Source: Chloroflexota bacterium
GTDB lineage: Bacteria; Chloroflexota; Ktedonobacteria; Ktedonobacterales; Ktedonobacteraceae
NCBI GenBank assembly: GCA_005881495.1
Contig: VBHI01000307.1
Location: 1-26,615, forward strand
Length of the DNA: 26,615 bases
Direction: 5' to 3'
The notes beneath the pieces were generated by a model. It made no database searches. It was not told the DNA's origin and saw nothing but the letters and a program-made list of their open reading frames with translations. Both the position numbers and the translations under genes were made by a program. This document shows positions 1 through 9,585 of the stretch, one piece after another (within the stretch, counting starts at the first letter, position 1; each line of letters begins with the position of its first letter).

Positions 1-1040
1 AAAGGACAAGAGGAAAAGGCTTCGCATAACGTCCCATCTCGAGGATTGACGCAGTGTTTGCCATGCCAATTTTCGTCTTCTAAAAAAGAGAGGAGCCGTT
101 CACCTGCAATGGTTTGGTCCCTCGACGTTCCTCCATCGCTGAAACCCCCGAGGGGTTGATAAGGAGCAATCTCTACAGAGTTAGAAGAAAAATCAATGGC
201 GGGCCCAGGAACCCCGGGAGTGGGTTCAAGGAGCGAAAGGGCATCCAAGAAAACGGCGTGAACAACAATGTTGTACTTGGCTCCCTGGTTCCGGAGAGGA
301 ATGCGTATTTGACCGTAATATGGCTGAACACTCTCCGGAGTAGCAAGAATCTCAATGCCCCTATTACCGTCATTCCGACTACTGGGCGAAGTTGTCAGAG
401 CTAGTGGGTCAACTAGCCAGTCTATCACGTCTTTCGCTAGGTCACTGGCCCTAGATTGCGAGGAGGAAGGTGCCATTTGTAAAGCTGCTTGCTCTTCGAC
501 CAGGATCCCCCGGTTGACATTAACAAACAAAATGGTTGGTGCGTCCTCACCGAGGAATCGGTTGATGCCATCGATAATATCAAGGTACAAGGAGCTAGAC
601 TGCTTGTTACCTACGGTCCCCGGGCGTGGAATGGACGCATCGTTGATGAAAACTATCTCTGGGCCTGGGACAACTTGACAAGCACTTTCTGGCCAATCGG
701 CGGGAATAGATCTGAGAGCAGGCTCTCCCAGTATTTTAAGTGGAAGGGGAATATTGAGAGCTCCGGCCAAAGCACGCAAGGCCTCGGACTTCCCGTTTCC
801 TGGTCCCCCTACTAGGAAACACCACCCGATATCAGTGCCTTCTGGCAGAGGCCACGAAGCGCATTGATTACAAAGCTGATCTAGCACGTCTTGGACACCG
901 GCAGGACTTCTTGTGATGGGAACTGAAACACCATCGTTATCGAGGTTGGGCGATTTAGAGTTTGGTAGAGCGACCGCGCCACCTTGCCCGTATGAACGAG
1001 CTAATAGCCACTTGACGAATGGGTTCGTAGTGTAACTCAT
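1..1040 (-). CDS. P-loop ATPase of unknown family, 5' portion (runs off left edge)
   Basis: The minus strand is open without a stop from an ATG at 1040 to base 1, giving at least 346 residues. I do not recognise the family. A Walker A motif, GGPGNGKSEAL, lies near residues 80-90, and a Walker B-like stretch, EIVFINDAS, follows about 60 residues later. A sensor-like strand, ILFVNVNRG, comes after that. The last visible part carries three cysteines within about 15 residues (HC, LC, SCP), possibly the start of a metal-binding segment. The near-consensus promoter at 1053-1080 puts the transcription start only a few bases before this ATG, so the mRNA is nearly leaderless; that supports the start chosen. 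The order Walker A ending GKSE, then Asn-Asp Walker B, then NxNRG sensor reminds me of ATPases in phage-defence operons such as DptF, but that is weak inference. The missing 3' end and downstream genes would decide the function. Confidence 0.75.
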   Translation of the reverse strand, partial: MSYTTNPFVKWLLARSYGQGGAVALPNSKSPNLDNDGVSVPITRSPAGVQDVLDQLCNQCASWPLPEGTDIGWCFLVGGPGNGKSEALRALAGALNIPLPLKILGEPALRSIPADWPESACQVVPGPEIVFINDASIPRPGTVGNKQSSSLYLDIIDGINRFLGEDAPTILFVNVNRGILVEEQAALQMAPSSSQSRASDLAKDVIDWLVDPLALTTSPSSRNDGNRGIEILATPESVQPYYGQIRIPLRNQGAKYNIVVHAVFLDALSLLEPTPGVPGPAIDFSSNSVEIAPYQPLGGFSDGGTSRDQTIAGERLLSFLEDENWHGKHCVNPRDGTLCEAFSSCP

Positions 1041-1052
1041 GCCAATCTCTTC

Positions 1053-1080
1053 ATTATCTAAAACTAGCCACCCTTGACAA
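1053..1080 (-). promoter_or_regulatory. Sigma-70-type promoter of the P-loop ATPase gene
   Basis: Read on the minus strand, a TTGTCA -35 box (1075-1080) and a GATAAT -10 box (1053-1058) are separated by 16 bases. The ATG of the ATPase gene begins 12 bases after the -10 box, so transcription would start within about 5 bases of the start codon. Confidence 0.65.
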
Positions 1081-1413
1081 GGTGGGTTGATAGCATTGTA
1101 CCTTGAAAGCCGAGACTGCTCCTAAAGCTAACGGATTTCTATCAATTTCATCCCAACTCAGCACAACTGGACTCTTAACTAAGTAGCGTGCCTATTTCAT
1201 GTATAGTCCCTGCTCAAGGTTTTGCCAGCTCTCCCTGTCTCTATGACTTCCAACACTTGCCCCCTATACGTTCGTGATAGGCCGGGCGAAATGCTTCGCG
1301 ATAATTTACACTCGAGCCCTGCAATTGACTCGTCCAAGTAACTTTGAGAAGTGATTCTCAGTAACTATGAACACAGTCTCACTATCTTTGAGATCCGACA
1401 ACCAAGCAGCCCC
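1081..1413. other. Intergenic region without a recognisable gene
   Basis: About 330 bases between the end of gyrB and the ATPase promoter. Minus-strand reading frames of 40-46 codons occur, but they have no convincing start or ribosome-binding site. A 6-bp hairpin (TGAGAA at 1345-1350, GTGA loop, TTCTCA at 1355-1360) lies about 55 bases after the gyrB stop. It lacks a T-tract and is at best a weak gyrB terminator. Confidence 0.4.
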
Positions 1414-3963
<2,550 letters not shown>

Positions 3964-4040
3964 TTAGTGAAGCTGAGCTTCGGTGATTATTGTGTGATCA
4001 AAGAGGAGCGTTCTTAATAAAATTGTTCTTTTAGCATAGG

Positions 4041-4068
4041 GAAAATGTGGCAAAAGCGCCACATTTTC
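4041..4068 (-). promoter_or_regulatory. Perfect 11-bp hairpin at the 5' end of the gyrB leader
   Basis: GAAAATGTGGC (4041-4051) and its reverse complement (4058-4068) flank a 6-base loop. The hairpin starts a few bases after the predicted gyrB transcription start, so it would cap the mRNA 5' end or act as an operator. It has no T-tract in the gyrB direction, which argues against a terminator. Confidence 0.5.
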
Positions 4069-4077
4069 TGACGCTTC

Positions 4078-4086
4078 ATTATATCA
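4078..4086 (-). promoter_or_regulatory. Extended -10 promoter of gyrB
   Basis: The minus strand reads TGATATAAT, a full -10 hexamer with the TGn extension. No good -35 box is found 16-18 bases upstream, as is common for extended -10 promoters. Transcription would start near 4071, giving a leader of about 130 bases. Confidence 0.6.
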
Positions 4087-4132
4087 CATTTGGGCGATAA
4101 AGGAAATGCTGAAGCCCCCTCATTTTGCTTTG

Positions 4133-4196
4133 AAAAAAGAAGATGTGAGGTGCATTGGCAGAGATTAAAACCCTGCCAATGCACCTCACATCTTCT
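4133..4196 (-). terminator. Rho-independent terminator of the double-zinc-ribbon gene
   Basis: A perfect 24-bp inverted repeat (4138-4161 and 4173-4196) with an 11-base loop begins 4 bases after the stop codon of the 4201-4857 gene. In the minus direction it is followed by six T residues (A-run 4133-4138). The stem is much longer than a usual intrinsic terminator. Confidence 0.85.
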
Positions 4197-4200
4197 CTAC

Positions 4201-4857
4201 TTAATACCTTGGGCCGCTCATGGGGACACCCGGATTCGCGGGAGGTATACCTTGCATTCCCTGCATAGCTGGCATGCCTGGCATTCCAGCCATACTCTGC
4301 ATTGGGACGCCGACGAGATTGGTGGCGCAATATGGGCAGAAAGTCCAGCGCAACTCGAGCAGGCGCTCGCACTTGGGGCATGGCCGCTTCAATTTTTGAC
4401 CACAGGATGGGCACACCTGGAAATCCGATTCGACACGTGCATGACAATTGGTGCAGGTCTGGCGCTCGGTCATCTCCGCCAGCAACGATTCTTCCTCTAA
4501 CTGCCGCTCATAAATTTCTGCAAGGGTTTGCCGGGGGCGTAAAATCAGGTAGATGAATAGGCCGCCGATAAAAAAGACTGTGACCAATAACGTCGCCAGT
4601 ATTTGCGATAAGAGGTCCTGCGTTCGCGAACGGATGTCGCGGAAAGTCCAGATGATCAGGCTGAGCCAGAATATAACGAGAAAGGCGACAAAAAAGCCAA
4701 TAAAGATTCCCAGGTAGTTTACAATAGCAGTCAGGGTAGATCCGCCCGACGAAGTAGTCGTTGCCGTCGCCGTGGGACTGGGACCAGCCGTCGGTGTTAC
4801 TGCTGGCCCTGTCGTAAGTATAGTAGTGAGAATATGTGTCACTTGTGTATGTGTCAT
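4201..4857 (-). CDS. Two-TM membrane protein with double zinc ribbon
   Basis: 218-residue protein of unknown function. A Thr/Ser/Pro/Ala-rich N-terminal part (residues 10-40) is followed by two membrane spans (about 43-71 and 83-107). The soluble part has four CxxC knuckles, C135/C138 with C149/C152 and C160/C163 with C174/C177, which form two zinc ribbons of the DZR type. The C-terminus (183-218) is rich in Met, Gly and Pro with repeated GMPGMP-like units. This layout suggests a membrane protein with a cytosolic zinc-binding head for protein contacts; no catalytic motif is visible. It lies 99 bases downstream of the GH38 gene on the same strand and is closed by the strong terminator at 4133-4196. 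The ribosome-binding site is poor: AAGGGG sits 13 bases before the ATG. Confidence 0.85.
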   Translation of the reverse strand: MTHTQVTHILTTILTTGPAVTPTAGPSPTATATTTSSGGSTLTAIVNYLGIFIGFFVAFLVIFWLSLIIWTFRDIRSRTQDLLSQILATLLVTVFFIGGLFIYLILRPRQTLAEIYERQLEEESLLAEMTERQTCTNCHARVESDFQVCPSCGQKLKRPCPKCERLLELRWTFCPYCATNLVGVPMQSMAGMPGMPAMQGMQGIPPANPGVPMSGPRY

Positions 4858-4956
4858 CGCAGGCCTAACGCCCCTTTCAGGATATGCATAATATTGTGTC
4901 TCTCATTAAAAACGTTCTCAATAAGAAAACAGCAACAACATAGGACTATTGTGACG

Positions 4957-7900
4957 TCAATCAATCAGTATCGTCTTTATTTCCCCGGCCCGTATGCCGA
5001 TGTGTAGAGGCTCCCCAGCTTCACCGTTCCAAAAGAGTTGTTCTTGCTCCTCCTCTAATAAGTTTGTCACAAAGGCCTTGCTCGAATCAACCCCTGGCCG
5101 TATGCTGGCCTCGACCGCGTGGGAAAAAGGATTGTATATGCGTACAAGCAACCCTTTGCCCGCATTCTGCCTCTTGATCGCGCTGACGACGAGTTCGCGT
5201 GGTTCAACCTCGATCAATGTTGCGCACGAGGGCAGCAGTGTCTCTCGTGACCGCCCAATCTCAACTGTTGGTCCTCCCTTGTGCCGCTGCGTACCTCTGT
5301 CCGGCAGTGGCGCTACAATGGCTCGTACCAGAATATTAAAGGCCTGCGCTTCGCGAAGCACGCGTGCTTCTTCCCCCTGCCAATCCCCGCTATGTGGCAC
5401 CAGGGCATAATCAAACTCCTGGTGTCCCAGGCATTGGCCCTCGGGCGTATGCACCATCGGACCGGCGTGGCCGTGGCGGGTGGACAGGTCTCCACGCGAC
5501 AACCACTCCACGCAGCGTAAAAGTGTGAGCGCCACTGCCATCTGTCCTTGACCAATTCCTGGCCCATCCTGGAGCATTTCATACTCTGGCAAGCCGCGAT
5601 TGAGTACTGCTAAGCCGGTTGTACCATCGCTGACATCCACAAAGCGTTTCTGCGGAAATGTGTTGACGGGTTCTTCCGCCCAATCAGCAATATCCGCTGG
5701 TCGCGCTGTGGCGGCCGGGCGCGTTCGCACTTCAAATGTACCCTCGGCAGCGACATGCTCTACCCGCACTGGAACAGGGAAAATCGCTCGTAATCGATGG
5801 TCTTTTACCTTGTTGTCCAGGCTGGTGTGAATATCGATGCGACGTATCCCAGGAGAAAGCGCTACGTCACTGACAATCGTACAAATGCTCGTACGCGAGC
5901 TGCGTTCGGCGCGGTTAGTGGTACAGGCAACTGGTAAAGACCAGCGTCCACTGATGCGCAATATCGCGCGGACGGGTCCTGCACTGACCAGTTCGATCTT
6001 TGGCGGCTCACTCGGTTGACTGACCAGGACGTCCACCGCTGGTGGACAATAGTTATACAGGTCGCCGACATCGCCACCATCTACAAAACGATTGAGACCT
6101 GTGAAAATTGCGCCCGTGAGTTTATCGGTAATCGTTAGAGATGCATCTTCCGCGCTGGCTTCTACCCTGTACCATTCATTCTCAATCTGGCGCTCCTGAC
6201 CCGTCAGCGTGCTGGTTAACGCGGGAGTTACCTCGGCTTTGAAGCCTCGTGGATATACCCAGAAGGTTTTGAGCCCATACGCGGGGAGATCGCTGGCAAC
6301 AAACTCGATTGTTTCGCGCACCTGGTCTATGGCCGACACGTTCAGCGAGTGGATGTCCTCGCGCTGCAAGATCGCCAGTACCTGCTGCTCCGAGGCAAGC
6401 AGGTCATGGTCTTTGGGGGTAGCGCTCGCTCGCGGCGCGACGAAGACCTCGATCAGCGCAACTCCTGGCTGCTGCTCTGTTTCAATATGCACACGTATAA
6501 TTTCGTAGGTTCCTTCTGGCTGCCTCAGCATCATTGCCACCGTGCTTTCTGCCAGGCGGATGAAGGCGCCGGGGGTATTGGCATCCATCAACGTCAATGC
6601 TGTCGCGGTTGCCTCTCGCGTCAGTTGTGCTGATCCAAGCTCCTGCCGCCAGCGGTTGACGACAGCAAAGGGTACGTGCTGTCCCTGCTCGTCGATGATT
6701 ACCGCATTGCGCAGCGAACCGGGGAAGGAAATGACTACCTGGGCGATCTCTGCGCGCCGCCCAGGAGCGGGGTTAAACACCACAATAGGAATAGGTTGAT
6801 GATGTGCGTGCGTCGCCTGAACTGGAGCATGTGTATTCACTACTTCGGCAATACTCTGCATTGCCTGGGCAATGATACTTTCGGCAATCTGCTGGCTTTG
6901 CGCGAAACGCACGGCATTTTCACGGTGCACCTGGTCAAGGCTACACCCACAAATGCTATCATGGGGATGATTTTGTAAAAGATACTTCCACGCCACTCGA
7001 ATGAAACCGGCAGGATAGGCCGCTCCTAGTTTCCATGCCCACGCTGTCAGTGGTTCTACCCAGTGTTCCAACAGATGTTCCGTCGCGTTATTCTGTTGCT
7101 TGATCCACATGCGGGTGGAGAGAACGGAGGGGAGCAGATGCGAAAATTGGCTGCTTCGCATCTCGCCCGTCAGCACCTGTAGCGGTGCATCCTGTGCGTA
7201 CCCATTACCCTCGTTTGCCTCAGGCTCCAAACCGTGCTGCCGTCGGATGACTTCAACATATTGGGGCAGTGACCCTATCTGTACATGTATGCCGCCCAGG
7301 TGCTTGTTGTTACCGTTCTGAGGCGTCTGTCCAAAATGTATAAGAATTTTTTCGTGTTCCGGGTTGATATGGGCCAGCAGCGCATTTGCTGCCTTGATTG
7401 TTTCCGGTAACCTGTCTTGTGGCTCCAGGTGGTCAGAGCCATTCATAAAGAGGAGGGTATTGGTGGTCGCCATCGGCAATATCTGCGCTGAAAGGAACTC
7501 GACACGTTTGGCAAATTCATCCGCTGCGTGCGGCATCATGCGTGCATTCGAGTAGCCATGTGGGTCGGCAAGGTGAATAACCAGTACACGCGTTCCGTCG
7601 GGGGCGGCCCACAGAAATTCACTCTTCTTCGCCTCGGCGCCAACGCCGCGCCAAAAAACAGCGTTATCTATGCCAAACCCCTGCAGGATCTGTGGTAGCT
7701 GCGCAATATGACCAAAACAATCGGGGACATAGCCGATGCGCATTGGTTCACCAAACTCGGCTGCGCGCTGCATACCCATTTGCAAGTTACGAATCAGTGA
7801 CTCACCGCTTACCAGAAATTCGTCTGGCTGAACGTACCATGGGCCAACGCTAATGCGTCCGGTGCGAGTATATTGCTTGAGATGCGCTTCCTGATCAGAC

Positions 7901-8097
7901 TGTACCTCCAGGTAATCGTCGAGCACGATGGTCTGGCCGTCGAGCATAAAATAGCTGAAATTGCTATCGCGGTCTAAGATATCCAGCAACTTATCAATAG
8001 TACGCACGAGACGTACACGAAATTGCTGAAATGTCTGATACCATTCGCGATCCCAGTGTGTATGTGGAACAAGAATAATGTTGAGTTGCTCAGCCAT
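4957..8097 (-). CDS. Alpha-mannosidase, glycoside hydrolase family 38
   Basis: 1046-residue enzyme predicted to hydrolyse terminal alpha-mannosides by a retaining, metal-dependent mechanism. The N-terminal catalytic barrel opens with the hallmark PHTHWDREWY (residues 11-20), whose H14 and D16 are zinc ligands. The nucleophile is D126 in YVPDCFGH, and the later zinc histidine lies in HPHDSICGCSLDQVH. MNGSDHLEPQ is a further conserved active-site segment. The C-terminal half is the beta-rich domain typical of the family, and the length matches bacterial GH38 enzymes of about 1,000 residues. There is no signal peptide, so it should act in the cytoplasm on imported oligosaccharides or on glycans made inside the cell. 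The start is firm: AAAGGAG lies 5 bases before ATG 8097. No sugar transporter or regulator adjoins it, so its substrate cannot be read from context. Confidence 0.95.
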   Translation of the reverse strand: MAEQLNIILVPHTHWDREWYQTFQQFRVRLVRTIDKLLDILDRDSNFSYFMLDGQTIVLDDYLEVQSDQEAHLKQYTRTGRISVGPWYVQPDEFLVSGESLIRNLQMGMQRAAEFGEPMRIGYVPDCFGHIAQLPQILQGFGIDNAVFWRGVGAEAKKSEFLWAAPDGTRVLVIHLADPHGYSNARMMPHAADEFAKRVEFLSAQILPMATTNTLLFMNGSDHLEPQDRLPETIKAANALLAHINPEHEKILIHFGQTPQNGNNKHLGGIHVQIGSLPQYVEVIRRQHGLEPEANEGNGYAQDAPLQVLTGEMRSSQFSHLLPSVLSTRMWIKQQNNATEHLLEHWVEPLTAWAWKLGAAYPAGFIRVAWKYLLQNHPHDSICGCSLDQVHRENAVRFAQSQQIAESIIAQAMQSIAEVVNTHAPVQATHAHHQPIPIVVFNPAPGRRAEIAQVVISFPGSLRNAVIIDEQGQHVPFAVVNRWRQELGSAQLTREATATALTLMDANTPGAFIRLAESTVAMMLRQPEGTYEIIRVHIETEQQPGVALIEVFVAPRASATPKDHDLLASEQQVLAILQREDIHSLNVSAIDQVRETIEFVASDLPAYGLKTFWVYPRGFKAEVTPALTSTLTGQERQIENEWYRVEASAEDASLTITDKLTGAIFTGLNRFVDGGDVGDLYNYCPPAVDVLVSQPSEPPKIELVSAGPVRAILRISGRWSLPVACTTNRAERSSRTSICTIVSDVALSPGIRRIDIHTSLDNKVKDHRLRAIFPVPVRVEHVAAEGTFEVRTRPAATARPADIADWAEEPVNTFPQKRFVDVSDGTTGLAVLNRGLPEYEMLQDGPGIGQGQMAVALTLLRCVEWLSRGDLSTRHGHAGPMVHTPEGQCLGHQEFDYALVPHSGDWQGEEARVLREAQAFNILVRAIVAPLPDRGTQRHKGGPTVEIGRSRETLLPSCATLIEVEPRELVVSAIKRQNAGKGLLVRIYNPFSHAVEASIRPGVDSSKAFVTNLLEEEQEQLFWNGEAGEPLHIGIRAGEIKTILID

Positions 8098-8136
8098 AGT
8101 GCTCCTTTGTAGAAGGGTTGTAAATATACGGTAGGA

Positions 8137-8142
8137 ATTATA
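8137..8142 (-). promoter_or_regulatory. Probable -10 box of the alpha-mannosidase gene
   Basis: The minus strand has a perfect TATAAT about 40 bases before the start codon. No convincing -35 box or TGn extension accompanies it. Confidence 0.4.
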
Positions 8143-8258
8143 GTATACATTACCCGGCTACTCTACCGCAGTCCGAGTAATGGCGCGACGGTGTTTTTCC
8201 CCGCCGTGGAGGGACACCGCAGAAATTGATGTTGTCTGGCACCGATCGGGTGGTAGCG

Positions 8259-8288
8259 TTGACAGTATAATTGGCTTGATGGTATAGT
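8259..8288 (+). promoter_or_regulatory. Sigma-70-type promoter, distal, upstream of the glucosaminidase gene
   Basis: TTGACA (8259-8264) and TATAGT (8283-8288) are 18 bases apart. The nearest gene start is over 200 bases away. The transcript would first cross two short hairpins (TGCCA 8315-8319 with TGGCA 8325-8329; GCAAC 8341-8345 with GTTGC 8354-8358). It may be a second promoter for the 8501 gene or serve a short RNA. Confidence 0.5.
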
Positions 8289-8373
8289 CTTCCACAAAGA
8301 GATGTGTTTTTATATGCCAGGGTGTGGCAACATGGTTCTAGCAACAAATAGGGGTTGCTCTGGCAGTTATGGC

Positions 8374-8402
8374 TTGAAGGGTTAACCGACCTGTGTTATA
8401 AT
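8374..8402 (+). promoter_or_regulatory. Proximal promoter of the glucosaminidase gene, with flanking inverted repeat
   Basis: TTGAAG (8374-8379), a 17-base spacer and TATAAT (8397-8402) with TGT in front form an extended -10 promoter. GACCT (8388-8392) and AGGTC (8403-8407) form an inverted repeat around the -10 box, as a repressor site might. Transcription should start near 8409. Confidence 0.65.
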
Positions 8403-8410
8403 AGGTCAGG

Positions 8411-8456
8411 TGTTCTAATATTTGGAAGTAAACCTTTGTTCTAATATTTGGAAGTA
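8411..8456 (+). repeat. Two direct 20-nt repeats in the glucosaminidase leader
   Basis: The 20-mer TGTTCTAATATTTGGAAGTA occurs identically at 8411-8430 and 8437-8456, with a period of 26 bases (about 2.5 helical turns). Each copy holds an imperfect palindrome centred on AATATT with TTC and GAA arms. The pair lies just after the predicted transcription start, a position typical of operators. The copies could also be the end of a dispersed repeat. Confidence 0.8.
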
Positions 8457-8458
8457 GA

Positions 8459-8493
8459 CCCTCGATTTATCGAGGGGCGAGCGAAGCGAGGAG
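8459..8493 (+). promoter_or_regulatory. Leader hairpin and ribosome-binding site of the glucosaminidase gene
   Basis: CCCTCGA (8459-8465) pairs with TCGAGGG (8470-8476) across a 4-base loop. GAGGAG (8488-8493) lies 7 bases before ATG 8501 and decides that start over the TTG at 8498. The purine-rich bases between could form alternative pairing with the hairpin. Confidence 0.5.
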
Positions 8494-8500
8494 ATATTTG

Positions 8501-9394
8501 ATGGCTAGTGGTAACTACGCTGCAAAAAAAGTTATATCACCCGAGCCTGCTCAAACTCCGATCCCCCTACGCGCCAATGCTACACGTCAGCTTCCAGTTG
8601 TTGAAGACTCGCAAGAGCGAGTAACAAGGCCGCTCTCTGTAAAGCGGCCAACGACAATGATTGTGGTCAACGAATTTGCGGAAGTTCCCCTGACAAACCA
8701 TAACCCCTGGTTACGCCGCATCGTTATATCCATAGTTGTGGTGGTTATCGCCATACTTGTATTGATTTCTGCCGGTTGGTATCAACGTCCTGGTCCACCC
8801 AATCTCATCATTGCGTCAAATGCCCAGGTCTTCCCGATTCAAGTGGGAGGTACCCTGGGGGCCGTCAACGCCTGGCAGAACAGCAATGGACCGTTGCCAC
8901 TGAAAATTCACATTCCTACCAACCCTGGACCCTACTCTGTAGTAAGCAAACCCTCATTGACGGTTGATTTTATGAACCGGGTTCTCGCGTACTACCACTC
9001 TCCAGCCGCGGGAAAGGCGCAGGCGCTCTATAATGACGGTCTGAAGTATGGATTAGACCCCGCCTATGCGCTGGCCTTTTTCATGCATGAGAGTTTATTC
9101 GGTACCACCGGAGTGGCAAGAGTGACCCTCTCTCTCAGTAATATGCGCTGTGTGCCGGAGTATCGTTGCCTGCAAGAGAATGGAGGATACGCCATATTCA
9201 ATACCTGGGAGCAGGGTTTTGAGGCCTGGTTTAAGCTTATTCGCAATCTCTATGTTGGCTATTGGGGCCGCGTCACCGTTGACCAGATCATCCCCAAATA
9301 TGCGCCCAACAGCGACGGCAATAACGAAACAGGATATATCGCTATTCTCAAGCACACCGTCGATACCTGGCACGCGGGCATCATTCCAGCATGA
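8501..9394 (+). CDS. Membrane-anchored glucosaminidase-like cell-wall hydrolase (GH73 type)
   Basis: 297-residue protein with a cytosolic N-terminus of about 70 residues, one membrane span (71-92) and an external C-terminal domain. That domain (about 155-297) resembles the GH73 endo-beta-N-acetylglucosaminidase fold, which cuts peptidoglycan glycan strands. The segment LAFFMHESLFGTTG contains the candidate catalytic Glu197; YAIFNTWEQGFEAWF and the C-terminal PKYAP...ETGYI region also fit the family. C217 and C223 could form a disulfide outside the cell. The topology suggests wall remodelling at the membrane surface. The gene stands alone between a minus-strand gene and a convergent one. Two possible promoters and a repeat-bearing leader suggest tight control. 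Confidence is high for a wall hydrolase and moderate for the exact bond cut. Confidence 0.8.
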   Translation: MASGNYAAKKVISPEPAQTPIPLRANATRQLPVVEDSQERVTRPLSVKRPTTMIVVNEFAEVPLTNHNPWLRRIVISIVVVVIAILVLISAGWYQRPGPPNLIIASNAQVFPIQVGGTLGAVNAWQNSNGPLPLKIHIPTNPGPYSVVSKPSLTVDFMNRVLAYYHSPAAGKAQALYNDGLKYGLDPAYALAFFMHESLFGTTGVARVTLSLSNMRCVPEYRCLQENGGYAIFNTWEQGFEAWFKLIRNLYVGYWGRVTVDQIIPKYAPNSDGNNETGYIAILKHTVDTWHAGIIPA

Positions 9395-9459
9395 GGTAGT
9401 TACGCCTCCTGAACGGCAATGCTACGCCATGCCAACACAATACCATCCGTCCATAGTAG

Positions 9460-9479
9460 GGGCGGGGCTTGCCCCGCCC
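9460..9479. repeat. GC-rich REP-like palindrome
   Basis: GGGCGGGGC (9460-9468) and GCCCCGCCC (9471-9479) form a 9-bp stem with a 2-base loop between two convergent genes. Sequences of this form are dispersed repeats in many bacterial genomes. It may also help end transcription. Confidence 0.5.
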
Positions 9480-9540
9480 TGGGAGCGGCGCGAGATGCGG
9501 CCATTGATCCCATTTGGAGTTCCTTAACTTGACGCCTATT

Positions 9541-9578
9541 GGGCGATCCCTTGTGGTCTGGTGGGCTGGTGGTCGCCC
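9541..9578. terminator. Possible hairpin between convergent genes
   Basis: GGGCGA (9541-9546) pairs with TCGCCC (9573-9578) around a 26-base GT-rich loop, a few bases from the stop of the kinase/NarL gene. There is no T-tract, so the terminator role is uncertain. Confidence 0.3.
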
Positions 9579-9585
9579 GGTCAGC

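Noticed and set aside
1090..1400. Short minus-strand frames between gyrB and the ATPase gene
   Set aside because: They are 40-46 codons long without start codons or ribosome-binding sites, and a promoter overlaps them.
8411..8456. CRISPR array
   Set aside because: There are only two repeat copies with a 6-base gap, too short for spacers, and no cas gene.
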